Of a stretch of 64,000 nt of DNA, positions 53,657 through 63,031 are shown piece by piece (positions within the stretch are counted from its first letter, which is position 1; every line of letters starts with the position of its first letter). Source of the stretch: Metabacillus sediminilitoris (GTDB taxonomy: Bacteria > Bacillota > Bacilli > Bacillales > Bacillaceae); contig NZ_CP046266.1 of assembly GCF_009720625.1 (NCBI RefSeq), positions 4,631,501-4,695,500 on the forward strand. Direction: 5' to 3'. Position numbers and translations under genes: made by a program. Below the pieces are notes generated by a model. The model saw only the letters and a list, made by a program, of their open reading frames with translations. It made no database searches and was not told the origin of the DNA.

Positions 53657-54463
53657 ATGGAAAAAATGCCTTTGAGTTCAGTCACTAGTGGAATGGGGAT
53701 TGAGGTAGCCCCAGATATCTTTTGTTTGTCTGTTCAGATTGTAAATATTTGTTTTATTGGAAACCCTCGAGTTACAAATGAATTTATTTTAATTGATGCT
53801 GGTATGCCTGGTTCACACGAGTTTATTATAAACGAAGCTGAGAAACGATTTGGGGAAGGGTGTAAACCAACAAGCATCATTTTGACTCATGGACATTTTG
53901 ATCATGTTGGTGCATTAGAAGAACTGCTAAAAAGATGGGATGTCCCCGTATATGCACACAATTTAGAAGCACCTTATTTAACTGGTAAAAGTGACTATCC
54001 GCCGCCAACCCCCGAAGTAGAAGGACTTGTCGCAAAGATGTCACCAATGTTTCCCAGACACAGCATCGATATTCGTTCACATCTTAAGGTATTAGATGAA
54101 AACAGATCGATCCCTGGTCTGTCTGATTGGCAATTTATCCATACTCCTGGACATACACCAGGTCATATTTCCCTTTATAGAGACCGCGATAAGGCATTAA
54201 TTGTCGGGGATGCATTTACAACTGTTGAACAAGAATCTCTCTATGATGTCATTACACAAAAGCAAGAAATACACGGCCCACCTGCATACTTTACAATCGA
54301 TTGGCATGCAGCATGGGAATCTGTCAAAAAACTTGAAGCATTAAAACCATCACTTGCTGTGACAGGTCACGGATTACCAATGGCTAATGAGGAATTAAGA
54401 TTAAACCTTGAAATTTTGTCCGCTGATTTTGCAAAGACAGAAATTCCCGAGAATAAAAAATAG
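53657..54463 (+). CDS. Metallo-beta-lactamase-fold hydrolase
   Basis: A 268-residue MBL-fold protein. The metal motif HGHFDH (in ILTHGHFDHVG), then HTPGHTPGHIS, GDAFTT and a final TGHGLPM supply the full set of binuclear-metal ligands. The start chosen is the ATG at 53657, after TGGAGGTACACGT; the open frame begins 14 codons earlier. Family members include glyoxalase II, lactonases and thioester hydrolases. The sequence shows no helper domain that would fix the substrate. It is monocistronic, with a terminator before tgl. Confidence 0.88.
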   Translation: MEKMPLSSVTSGMGIEVAPDIFCLSVQIVNICFIGNPRVTNEFILIDAGMPGSHEFIINEAEKRFGEGCKPTSIILTHGHFDHVGALEELLKRWDVPVYAHNLEAPYLTGKSDYPPPTPEVEGLVAKMSPMFPRHSIDIRSHLKVLDENRSIPGLSDWQFIHTPGHTPGHISLYRDRDKALIVGDAFTTVEQESLYDVITQKQEIHGPPAYFTIDWHAAWESVKKLEALKPSLAVTGHGLPMANEELRLNLEILSADFAKTEIPENKK

Positions 54464-54468
54464 TCCTG

Positions 54469-54500
54469 AAAGGCTTGGTTACTTTGTAACCATGCCTTTT
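54469..54500 (+). terminator. Terminator of the MBL-fold gene
   Basis: AAAGGC.TGGTTAC/GTAACCA.GCCTTT with a TTT loop, followed by TTTC. It starts 6 bp after the stop codon. Confidence 0.85.
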
Positions 54501-54596
54501 TCATACCTTTTTATCTATAATTTATTGATATCTATTTCTATCCCCACTCTTTTACCCATAAACTTTAATAAAACTACGATCATGGGAGGGTGCAAA

Positions 54597-55421
54597 GTGA
54601 TATTTATTGGTCATAGCATGATAAATGCTAATCAATTAAAAGCGACAAATTTTACAGACGAACAAAAAGAAACTATCGATCGAATGAGCCAATATCAAGT
54701 AAGATATTCCTTTTTTAATCACGAACATCTACAGTTTGATCTTCACATGCGTCAAGCCACCATTCAAGCAGCAAGAGATTTATTTGCAAGCAAAGCTAGA
54801 TTTACGACATTTCAAAACGCAAAATGTAATGACCGTTTTTGGAGACTAACAGACCAAGGAGGATTCCAGTTAAAATACGGAAATCTCCCTTCTGATGCCA
54901 TTCGGGATATTTTTCAAAATGGCACTTTGTATGGATTTGAATGTGCAACATCAATCGTGATTATCTTTTATAAGGCCGTACTTGAAAGCATTAATCTCGA
55001 TCAATTTAATCGAATCTATCAAGGGATGTATTTACGTGATTGGCAAACAGATGATGACCTTCCGATTTATACACGTAGGGGAAATGATTTTTTGCCTGGT
55101 GATTGTTTATATTTTAATAATCCGCAGTTTGATCCAAACAAACCACAGTGGCGGGGAGAAAATGTCATCGATTTAGGAAATGGTTTATACTTTGGTCATG
55201 GCATTGGGATAAAAACATCAGAGGGGATCATCGAATCTTTAAATACTAGAAGAAAACCTTATGCAACTGAATCAGCCTATCTCTTATCACAAGTTACAAG
55301 ACTTGATGATCATTATTTATTCCAGTTTTCGAATGAGGCTCATCAACGTCGTCATACACCACATTTTCTGGCAGCAAATAAAATCGTAGGAAAGATTGGT
55401 CAATGTTCTTTTAGTGCATAA
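54597..55421 (+). CDS. tgl: Spore-coat protein-glutamine gamma-glutamyltransferase
   Basis: A 274-residue Bacillus-type transglutaminase that crosslinks spore coat proteins through glutamyl-lysine bonds. The catalytic Cys116 lies in GFECATSIVIIFY, the same number as in B. subtilis Tgl. RLTDQGGFQLKYG, LPSDAIRDIFQNG, PGDCLYFNNPQFDP and WRGENVIDLG are family stretches. The start chosen is GTG at 54597, 6 bp after GGGAGG; the frame remains open far upstream, but that part does not match the family. The C-terminal 25 residues extend beyond the usual end. It should be expressed in the mother cell late in sporulation. Confidence 0.93.
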   Translation: MIFIGHSMINANQLKATNFTDEQKETIDRMSQYQVRYSFFNHEHLQFDLHMRQATIQAARDLFASKARFTTFQNAKCNDRFWRLTDQGGFQLKYGNLPSDAIRDIFQNGTLYGFECATSIVIIFYKAVLESINLDQFNRIYQGMYLRDWQTDDDLPIYTRRGNDFLPGDCLYFNNPQFDPNKPQWRGENVIDLGNGLYFGHGIGIKTSEGIIESLNTRRKPYATESAYLLSQVTRLDDHYLFQFSNEAHQRRHTPHFLAANKIVGKIGQCSFSA

Positions 55422-55505
55422 CAAAGCTTGTCCTTCTAAATCAATTACATTTGATCAATAAAGAAAGGTTTGACTCTTTGTTGAAAATTTTTATGATACT
55501 AGTCA

Positions 55506-55539
55506 CCACACAGTCAAAGGATTCCCCTTTACTGTGTGG
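55506..55539 (+). terminator. Terminator of tgl
   Basis: CCACACAGT/ACTGTGTGG with an inner AAAGG/CCTTT pairing, followed by GTTTTTG on the plus strand. It overlaps the last codons of the convergent small membrane-protein gene. Confidence 0.8.
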
Positions 55540-55780
55540 GTTTTTGTTTGTGTGTTTTTTTCATAAAAAACGACATGATGACTGAGATGATAATTGATAA
55601 GGCCGAATATACGATAACCCATATAAAGAAAGATTCATTATAAAAGATCAATAGTAAAAATGAAAAAAGAACAAAAATGATAGATGGTGTTACATAACTT
55701 TTTTTAGTTAATAGGTAACCAGCAACTGACATGATGACCACAATCACTGGATAAATAACCATAATAAACAAAAATTCCAT
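55529..55780 (-). CDS. Small membrane protein, DUF2651/YbeF-like
   Basis: An 83-residue protein with three hydrophobic helices (about 5-23, 32-46, 50-72) and a basic C-terminal tail MKKTHKQKP. It resembles the DUF2651 (YbeF-like) small membrane proteins of Bacillus, whose role is unknown. The ATG follows GAGGTGAG. It converges with tgl; its 3' end lies inside the tgl terminator. It may be cotranscribed after yjbQ, which ends 13 bp upstream. Confidence 0.7.
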   Translation of the reverse strand: MEFLFIMVIYPVIVVIMSVAGYLLTKKSYVTPSIIFVLFSFLLLIFYNESFFIWVIVYSALSIIISVIMSFFMKKTHKQKPTQ

Positions 55781-55793
55781 TTCTCACCTCATA

Positions 55794-56189
55794 CTAGGAA
55801 CATTTCAAATAATACGTTCTTTGCATTGGACCATCAAATTCACAAAAGTAAATACCTTGCCATGTTCCTAAGAGCAATTTTCCACCTGTAATAATAACTG
55901 TTTGTGATGCACCAACAGTGCTTGCTTTCATATGTGCAGCTGTGTTTCCCTCAGCATGCATATCCTTCACCATATTCCATGGGTATGTTTCATCAAAGCG
56001 TCTTATCATATCACTTTTTACATCAGGATCTGCATTTTCATTGATTGTAATACCTGCTGTTGTGTGTGAACAATAAATCAAAACGGTTCCTTCTTGTATA
56101 CCCAGCTCATTCACAAAAGCTTGTACCTCCTCGGTTACTTCAATCATTTCATCGCGTTTATGAGTATGTAATGTTTGTTTCTTTAACAC
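55794..56189 (-). CDS. YjbQ-family protein (UPF0047)
   Basis: A 131-residue protein of the YjbQ/UPF0047 fold. Metal-binding His residues lie in [20 protein letters not shown] and [15 protein letters not shown]. The C-terminal [17 protein letters not shown] is the best-conserved family stretch. Some members show weak thiamine phosphate synthase activity; the true role is unclear. The start chosen is GTG at 56189, 8 bp after AGGGG, which gives the usual short N-terminus; the ATG two codons earlier is too close to that site. Confidence 0.88.
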   Translation of the reverse strand: MLKKQTLHTHKRDEMIEVTEEVQAFVNELGIQEGTVLIYCSHTTAGITINENADPDVKSDMIRRFDETYPWNMVKDMHAEGNTAAHMKASTVGASQTVIITGGKLLLGTWQGIYFCEFDGPMQRTYYLKCS

Positions 56190-56299
56190 ATTCATTTCCC
56201 CTTTCGTTGAATGGCGTAACCTCTTATTCATTTAGTATAAACTATTTCACTGCATTACGATAACGGCTGATCGTTTTAGAAGTCTCCTTATCATTTATC

Positions 56300-56450
56300 C
56301 CAGTCTTAACGGGCAGTAAAACCCGACCTTAATATTTTTAGAGAAGTAAAGTAGAAGGTGGAGGAAAACTGCCCGTAAAGATCTGACGAGCGATTGACGT
56401 CCAAGTCAGGCAAACCTACAGGATGCAGCGTTCTAAGCGTGATATGGCTC
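56300..56450. repeat. Interspersed palindromic element
   Basis: A non-coding block with an ACGGGCAGT/ACTGCCCGT stem (56309-56317 with 56368-56376) followed by a GC-richer tail. It differs in base composition from its AT-rich flanks and resembles a family of small intergenic repeats found in Bacillus relatives. Only one copy is in the window, so repetition cannot be shown here. Confidence 0.5.
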
Positions 56451-56500
56451 GCAAGCTAAAGTTACGGATGAAAAATATCCCCGCTGCTGGATATCTCACT

Positions 56501-59386
56501 TTATTCATCGTTTTCACTTGGAATAAGAATTTGTCCGCTCCAGTCTTTTTTCAATAAGGTTTGGAGAATAAGTTTTGATAATTTACTTGGTTGATATGGT
56601 TTTATCAAATAATCGTTTGCTCCAAGAGCCAAACCTTTTTCCTTCTCGTCCAAAGCAGAGGAAATAAAGATTGGAATTAATTTAAGATCTTCGATTCCTT
56701 TAAGATGCTTAATAATGTCCCAACCGTTCATGCCTTTATCCTCAAGCATGATGTCAAGTACGATGGCATCAGGTCGCTCTTCCTTAATTGCTGCTAATGC
56801 AGACTTTCCTTCACTAAATACTTTTACATGAAAGTTACTTTCCTCTAGTTCAGTTTGCAACAAAGCAGCTAAACTACTATCATCTTCAACGATAATAACA
56901 TTTACTTTATTCATTCCAGATAGATTTCCATTTTTTCCTCTTTCTTCATCTGAATATCCAATAACAAGGGGGAAATTCACTGTAAAAGTACTTCCCTCTT
57001 TCAGTTTTGACTGTATAGATATGTCGCCATCATGTTGTTTCATGATTTCTTTAACAATCGCTAACCCGAGTCCTGTTCCGCCAATTTTCCGATAGTCAGA
57101 ATTATCTACCCGGTAAAATTTTGAAAATAGTTTATCAATCGATTCCTCAGGTATTCCCAATCCTTCATCTTTTATCGCTACTTTTAACTGTGATTCTTCT
57201 TCATAAACAGTTACATAAATATTGCCGCCATCTGGAGAATATTTTATTGCATTATTAATTAAATTCGTAAACACTTGTGTAAGCTTATCCTTGTCGCCAA
57301 GAACCATTGTATGAGTTGTTTTTGTTTGAAAATGAAAGACATGGTTTGGATGATTGATTTCATGAGCCTCAATGATGCTGCTGAGTAGTGGAACAATGTC
57401 ATCATATTTTTTGTCATACGATTGTTTACCGGCTTCCATTCGTTGTACATCTAAGAAATCATTAATAAGTACAGTTAACCGTTTTGCTTCTTTGTAAATT
57501 GTTGTTAAATATTTCTTTTGGCGCTCAGGCTTTAACTCTTTATTTAGCATAAGTTCTGTAAATCCTAATACACTTGCAAGCGGTGTCCTTAATTCATGAC
57601 TGACCGTACTTACAAATTCAGATTTCATCACATCTACTTCATATTCCTTTGTAATATCTCGATGGACAATAACCGTACCAAATTTCTCACCATTCCTTTT
57701 TAATGGTTCACTGTATACTTGTATAACTTTTTGGACTGGAAGTTCTTGATGATAAATACACATTGTTTCACCTATATGACCGTTAAATAAAATACGATCG
57801 AAAAAGCCCTTAAGTTCATCGCTATTCTTTACAGTTTGACTTACCATTTCAAGCCAATCACTATAGCTCTTATTAAGGATGGTTGAAAACTTGCATTTAA
57901 ACATGTCGCACAGCTTTTGATTAGCTTGAATCACTGTGCCATCTACGTCAACCAATTGAATTCCTTCGTTAATCGTATTTAAAATATCTTGAAACAATAA
58001 TCGTTCTGATTCAGATTGTTCGAATAACTGGATTTTATCTAAAGAAATGGCTAGCTGTTTACTTAGGCTATCATATTCCTCAATCTCAGATTCATGAAAT
58101 GGTTGATGAAATCGTGTATACATCATAATAGCTTCCATTTTTCCTGATCCAGTAATGACTGGTACGTATAAATCATATGAAAAGAAAATTGAAGTATGGT
58201 AGGCCTTCTCTGCATGTAAACTTTCTCTTTTCACTGTATATGGTTGCTTTGTTTCCTTAAGCCTTGTGATTAACCCTGAATGCAAATGATGAATAAACTG
58301 CTTCACTCCCTGCGCTGATACGCCAAAGCTTGCATGCTCATGTCCTCGATCAAGTAAAACAATGATTCCTTTATCTGCACCAATTACCTCACACATTGTC
58401 TTTACAATGCTTTTTAATACTTCCCTTTTATCTAAACTGTTCGCGATCCCTCTAATTAACTCATTTCTTTTATTAAGAATAAACTCACTTTTCCGCATCA
58501 TTTCCAGTGCTTCGACAAGCTCATGTTGCTGTGATTGCAGTTCATCCTGTTGTGCTAATAATTCTCCATTTTGCGCATGTAAGTCCTGCTCTTTGTCTTG
58601 GATGCTTTTACTCATTTTTTCAAAGGCTTTTGAAAGCAGGCCAAGTTCATCATCTCGATTTGTTTTGTCAGTAAACAACACTGTTTGTCCGTCAGCTATT
58701 TCACTTGCTGCACCAGTAAGGTCATTTAATGGTCTGCCTATTTTGTTCAACATAACCCTAGTAATAATCCCCATACATGCAATTAATAAAAATAAGACAA
58801 TGATAAAAACGACCTGGCAGAAGAAAACCTTTTTTGTGAACTGAACATGGAGAGAGTTATGCTCATTATGAAGACCATTTGTATAATCCTTGATACTTCT
58901 TTGATAAGTACGTATGGTTTCTGATGCATTTTGTATGACGGCAACTTTTATTACCTCATCATATTGCCCTGTATCATAGTATTCTTTTGTTCTGGGCATG
59001 ACATCATGAAAATAGTAAGTATAAAAATATTGTGTATCTTGAATCATTAACACATCTTCTTCATTTTCAGCTATATCTTGTAGTGTAGCCAGCTTAGTCT
59101 CTACAATCGCTTGTTGTTTCTTTACATTATCAAAATACGATTCATATCCATCATAGGCAAAATAGGCTCTCATTTCTGAAATAGCCATATTAAAAGCATA
59201 GCGTAAATCTGTTGCAATTCTTTCTTTTTCTTCAAGCTTTTCATTTTTCTGCTCAATATCAACCGTTATCCTATATTGATAAATCAATAACGCAGCAATT
59301 AACAAACTAAATGTAACGATAATTGTTATTGTTAATAGGGTAAATTGAGCAGCTAATCTAGTCTTTAAGAGCTTATTCAGCTTCAC
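56501..59386 (-). CDS. Hybrid sensor histidine kinase with HAMP, GAF, PAS and C-terminal receiver
   Basis: A 961-residue membrane sensor. Helices lie at about 13-33 and 187-207, with an extracytoplasmic helical domain (CHASE3-like) between them, a HAMP domain and a coiled coil (about 265-300). A GAF domain (about 310-455) and a PAS domain (about 470-590) follow. HisKA has the phospho-accepting His in STVSHELRTPLASVLG; HATPase boxes are NLINNAIKYS and GTGLGLAIVKEIM. A receiver domain (about 840-955) has Asp in AIVLDIMLEDKGMNGW. The start is GTG, with GAGGAG 8 bp upstream. It overlaps the CheY-like gene by 14 bp. It probably controls the exopolysaccharide genes upstream. Confidence 0.9.
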   Translation of the reverse strand: MKLNKLLKTRLAAQFTLLTITIIVTFSLLIAALLIYQYRITVDIEQKNEKLEEKERIATDLRYAFNMAISEMRAYFAYDGYESYFDNVKKQQAIVETKLATLQDIAENEEDVLMIQDTQYFYTYYFHDVMPRTKEYYDTGQYDEVIKVAVIQNASETIRTYQRSIKDYTNGLHNEHNSLHVQFTKKVFFCQVVFIIVLFLLIACMGIITRVMLNKIGRPLNDLTGAASEIADGQTVLFTDKTNRDDELGLLSKAFEKMSKSIQDKEQDLHAQNGELLAQQDELQSQQHELVEALEMMRKSEFILNKRNELIRGIANSLDKREVLKSIVKTMCEVIGADKGIIVLLDRGHEHASFGVSAQGVKQFIHHLHSGLITRLKETKQPYTVKRESLHAEKAYHTSIFFSYDLYVPVITGSGKMEAIMMYTRFHQPFHESEIEEYDSLSKQLAISLDKIQLFEQSESERLLFQDILNTINEGIQLVDVDGTVIQANQKLCDMFKCKFSTILNKSYSDWLEMVSQTVKNSDELKGFFDRILFNGHIGETMCIYHQELPVQKVIQVYSEPLKRNGEKFGTVIVHRDITKEYEVDVMKSEFVSTVSHELRTPLASVLGFTELMLNKELKPERQKKYLTTIYKEAKRLTVLINDFLDVQRMEAGKQSYDKKYDDIVPLLSSIIEAHEINHPNHVFHFQTKTTHTMVLGDKDKLTQVFTNLINNAIKYSPDGGNIYVTVYEEESQLKVAIKDEGLGIPEESIDKLFSKFYRVDNSDYRKIGGTGLGLAIVKEIMKQHDGDISIQSKLKEGSTFTVNFPLVIGYSDEERGKNGNLSGMNKVNVIIVEDDSSLAALLQTELEESNFHVKVFSEGKSALAAIKEERPDAIVLDIMLEDKGMNGWDIIKHLKGIEDLKLIPIFISSALDEKEKGLALGANDYLIKPYQPSKLSKLILQTLLKKDWSGQILIPSENDE

Positions 59387-59738
59387 CTAAAATCTCCTCA
59401 ATTCTTTCAATAAGCTTCATTGGACTAAACGGTTTTGTCATAAAATAGTCTGCACCAGTTTCTAATACTTTTTGCTGAACTGATTTTTGACTTTTAGCAC
59501 TTAACATCATGATCCTCGTTTGATTGTTATCATGACGAATCATTTCAAGCAACTCTAAACCGGTATACACCGGCATCATATAATCTAAAATGATGAGATC
59601 ATATGAATTTTCCTTAATTAAGTTATATGCTTCTTTTCCATCACACGCCTCATCGATTTTATACCCTTCATCCTCAAGAGTATCAACAACAAGCATACGA
59701 AGTACTTCTTCATCTTCAGCAAGTAAAATTTTTGCCAT
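59373..59738 (-). CDS. Single-domain CheY-like response regulator
   Basis: A 121-residue receiver domain without an output domain. The acidic pocket is EDE at 8-10, the phosphoacceptor Asp52 in LIILDYMMP, with Lys in YFMTKPFSPM. It is coupled by a 14-bp overlap to the hybrid kinase gene downstream and lies 50 bp after the glycosidase-like gene. It could act by protein contact, for example on the glycosyltransferase, or as a phosphate shuttle to and from the hybrid kinase. Confidence 0.9.
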   Translation of the reverse strand: MAKILLAEDEEVLRMLVVDTLEDEGYKIDEACDGKEAYNLIKENSYDLIILDYMMPVYTGLELLEMIRHDNNQTRIMMLSAKSQKSVQQKVLETGADYFMTKPFSPMKLIERIEEILGEAE

Positions 59739-59788
59739 TGCTTTTTCAAAAGCCTCCCATACAAAATCTTTACATCAAGACCTGTTAG

Positions 59789-62700
59789 TTATTTGTTTGC
59801 TTCTAGATACGTTTCCTTTATGATGTAATAAGATTGCTTTAAACGCTCATGATAGAGTGGTTCTCCCCATGTTTCCCACGTGTAATGCATCCATTCACCA
59901 TTATTTTCCGGTACTCGCTGCACAATTTCTTTTTGATGATTTGTCACGACAATTGCTGTAGAAATAGACTCTATTGTTTCTGAACTTTTTATTCCAGCTT
60001 TCGACCATATATTACCCATTATTTGTTTTTGACTTGGATCTTTCACATTTAACATAAGCCACGGTAACCGAAGCTCTACGATTCCATCTTTTCTATAAAA
60101 ATCCGCAAGTGAATTATATTCTTTTGAAGTTGGATTTCCATTACCAAATAGCAGCTTCCCTGTATCATAAGCTGAGAGTGGCAATGTAATTGCTCCTTCT
60201 TGCTTTTTTATCGTCAATTCTTTATTAAGTGTTAAACGGATCGGATGATAAATCCCATTGTTTTTTTTATTTGCATAGGATTGCGTTGGAATCATCTTTA
60301 ACAAGTGACCATAGTGATAATAAAACGTGTCATAGTAACTATCAATTAACACCCTTGAGGTTTTCTCACCTTTAAGCTCTACTAAAAAGTCAATTTCCTC
60401 TTCTTTTAAGCCAGCAGCTTCAGGAATTGTTGATTGACCCTGATCTTTGATTGTGTCTAATAAAATTGATGTTTGATAGTCACCTTTCTTCCACTGTGCT
60501 TCATTATAATCAATCCGTATAAACAAACCTCGGGAATCACTTGACACATACACGTTTTTAATTGGATTTTTTTCAGTTATCGTTTGCAGGGGTTCTTCAT
60601 CCCTTGCTTCCCAATCAGATGGATCACCATCAATTTTTAATTGTGTTTGTTCTGTATCTGGATCAAAGCTTAAGAGACCAAAGTGTTGTTCATTTGTTTG
60701 GATATTATCCCAAAATGGTCTGCGGTCCGGATTATCGTAGTCCATCGTGTTCCATGTTCTTTTGAACCACTCATCCTGCCAGGAAAAGACTATACCGCCT
60801 GCCATCTTCTCTTCCATGATATCTTCAAATAGTCTTTTCACTTTAACACCTTGCTCTTGTTCTGAATGATTACCTTGATCAAGGCCATACACATTTTCAT
60901 GTGAAAGCCCTCTCGATGCTGGAATGCCAAATTCAGCAACAAGTACTGGCAGCTCATGATTTTCTTTCATATCATGTAAATAGCCTGCGTAGTTATTTTT
61001 TTCTCCTCTATGGTCAACATATTCCACATATTTCTCTTCAAAATTTAAGAAGTCGGGATAATAAGGGTAAATATGATACGAAGCAAATAATCCAGCATAA
61101 AAGGATTCTTTTGCTTCAATTTCATTTGGGTTTACTGTCACCATATCTTCCTCTTCACTAGGCTCACTAGGATGTGTAAGTAAATCTGTTGTAACCCAGT
61201 TTGTAAAGCTCATCGGGTGCTGCCAATCATAGTGTTCAGCTTCATAAGCTGCCGTAAAATCCAACATCTCAGCCAACCATGCTTCGAATGGTGCAGCATT
61301 GGTTGTCTTGATGTAGGTTCCGTTATAACTCGTTTTTTCAGGATTCTGTTCATTTGTTCCTACTACACCTTCCGGATCCCACTCAACACCTATGATCCAT
61401 CCTAATAAAAAAGGTGATAGATCAAATTGATACCTTCCACTTGCATGCCCGGCTCTAACTTCTAATTCGGCCTGTCCATGAATAAGATCCACTGTTCGTT
61501 GTATTTCCGCCTTGAAATCATTTGTTACGGCTGGATCAAAAGCATTTTTCTTTTCGATAAATGTCTCTTCATTAACCCAAACACCATGAAATAGATAGAT
61601 AGGGTCCTCATTATTTACGTTATGCTCATATAACGCTTGGTAAAATGCAGGGGGATGAATCGTATATACACGAATTGCATTCGCATTCATGTCACTGATT
61701 TGTTTGAACCATCGTGAGTATTCTGCTTTGGTTATTGACGTTTCTCCTGGAAATGATCCAGGCTTGGCAATTCCCATATTGACGCCTTTAATAAGAATAT
61801 CCTCCCATTTTCCATTGTTATATACTTGGAGATAATCTTTCCCTGAATGCCCTATTAATTTGATTCCTGATTCAATATTAATATCAGGTTCAGCTACTGT
61901 TTCCTTTTTCGAAACATCTTTTCTAGTAGTTAATATGTCTGTCATCATAGGTACGTAAGCTTTCCAAAAGAATGTATCTGTTCTGCCTTTTTGTTCAAAG
62001 GAAAAAAGCTTTTGCCACCAAGTTAACCCGCTTATCCCATAAATGGCAGGCACTTTTTCCTGATCAGCGAAATCACCTGCAAAATAGTAGCTATCATATG
62101 ATTGATCAATATGATGGATCACCGCTGGAAACGTTGTGGGCAAATTGTATTCTTTCAGTTTTTTTTCTCCTTCTTCAGACAATGATAACTTGAAATTAGC
62201 CTGTACTTCCTGTTGGTCAATTGCTTCTACCACATCAAACCAGTAATTATATTGAATGGGATCTTTTAATTCATTTTCAGCTAAACCATTTTTAGTTGAC
62301 TGGAACATCACATAGTTCTTTTCTAAGTCCTCGTCTGTTAAGACAATCACTTGATCGTCTTCATTGACAAAAACGATCCCATTCCCTTTATAAGAAAACG
62401 ATTCGCCGTATTGCCGTTCATAATTTTGTTTAAGCCATCGGGGTACTTCCTTAGATTCTAAATCATCAAAATAACGCCCCATCCAACCAGTCCAAGTGAC
62501 ATTCAATAAATAATAAAACTCCTCACGTACTTCTTGCTCTGTTGGGGATCCAAACGTATTAAACTCTGCAATAAGTGTTTGATTATTTTTACTTAATGAT
62601 GAACTAATGGCAATAACCTCTTCAGATGTCATCCCACCATAAAGTAGTTCAGAACGATTTCCTTCTGCATTTTCACTGCCATATTCATCTTCATATACAC

Positions 62701-63031
62701 CATATCCATCTGCCACGTATAATACGTCATATCCTGATAAATCGTTTGGAAACTCACTTATGTTAAACTTTGGCGGTTGGTCTGTCGGGACAAATCCAAC
62801 ATAATCCTCTTTTGGATCATATGTTTGGCTACCATCCTGCTTAAGCTTCAAATGATTAAGAATCCATACTAGCCCTTTGTGTTCACGATATGACTGATCT
62901 GGTACGGTTTTATCAATGATTAATACATTCAAATGTTCGGTTGATTTTAGTTGCCATATCCAAAATGGAGATGTAAACAAGATAAAAAGCAGCAAGAACC
63001 CAAAAGTAATAAGTACATTTTTTTTAGTCAT
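59789..63031 (-). CDS. Large membrane-anchored glycoside-hydrolase-like protein
   Basis: A protein of about 1080 residues. One N-terminal helix (about 6-26) anchors it, with the rest outside the cell. Residues of about 30-270 look like a GATase1-like alpha/beta domain (YDVLYVADGYGVYEDEYG). Residues of about 410-790 form a TIM barrel of the family 2/5 glycosidase kind (LIKGVNMGIAKPGSF, ANAIRVYTIHPPAFYQAL, PVLVAEFGIPASRG with a candidate nucleophile Glu, GGIVFSWQDEWFK). The C-terminal region (LKIDGDPSDWEA onward) resembles a family 9 carbohydrate-binding module. The ATG at 63031 is 8 bp after AAAGG and overlaps the glycosyltransferase gene. It probably trims or releases the polysaccharide. Confidence 0.75.
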   Translation of the reverse strand: MTKKNVLITFGFLLLFILFTSPFWIWQLKSTEHLNVLIIDKTVPDQSYREHKGLVWILNHLKLKQDGSQTYDPKEDYVGFVPTDQPPKFNISEFPNDLSGYDVLYVADGYGVYEDEYGSENAEGNRSELLYGGMTSEEVIAISSSLSKNNQTLIAEFNTFGSPTEQEVREEFYYLLNVTWTGWMGRYFDDLESKEVPRWLKQNYERQYGESFSYKGNGIVFVNEDDQVIVLTDEDLEKNYVMFQSTKNGLAENELKDPIQYNYWFDVVEAIDQQEVQANFKLSLSEEGEKKLKEYNLPTTFPAVIHHIDQSYDSYYFAGDFADQEKVPAIYGISGLTWWQKLFSFEQKGRTDTFFWKAYVPMMTDILTTRKDVSKKETVAEPDINIESGIKLIGHSGKDYLQVYNNGKWEDILIKGVNMGIAKPGSFPGETSITKAEYSRWFKQISDMNANAIRVYTIHPPAFYQALYEHNVNNEDPIYLFHGVWVNEETFIEKKNAFDPAVTNDFKAEIQRTVDLIHGQAELEVRAGHASGRYQFDLSPFLLGWIIGVEWDPEGVVGTNEQNPEKTSYNGTYIKTTNAAPFEAWLAEMLDFTAAYEAEHYDWQHPMSFTNWVTTDLLTHPSEPSEEEDMVTVNPNEIEAKESFYAGLFASYHIYPYYPDFLNFEEKYVEYVDHRGEKNNYAGYLHDMKENHELPVLVAEFGIPASRGLSHENVYGLDQGNHSEQEQGVKVKRLFEDIMEEKMAGGIVFSWQDEWFKRTWNTMDYDNPDRRPFWDNIQTNEQHFGLLSFDPDTEQTQLKIDGDPSDWEARDEEPLQTITEKNPIKNVYVSSDSRGLFIRIDYNEAQWKKGDYQTSILLDTIKDQGQSTIPEAAGLKEEEIDFLVELKGEKTSRVLIDSYYDTFYYHYGHLLKMIPTQSYANKKNNGIYHPIRLTLNKELTIKKQEGAITLPLSAYDTGKLLFGNGNPTSKEYNSLADFYRKDGIVELRLPWLMLNVKDPSQKQIMGNIWSKAGIKSSETIESISTAIVVTNHQKEIVQRVPENNGEWMHYTWETWGEPLYHERLKQSYYIIKETYLEANK

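Noticed and set aside
54408..54596. N-terminal extension of the transglutaminase
   Set aside because: The added 63 residues span a terminator and match nothing in the family; the GTG at 54597 has a well-placed ribosome site and puts the catalytic cysteine at the same number as in B. subtilis.
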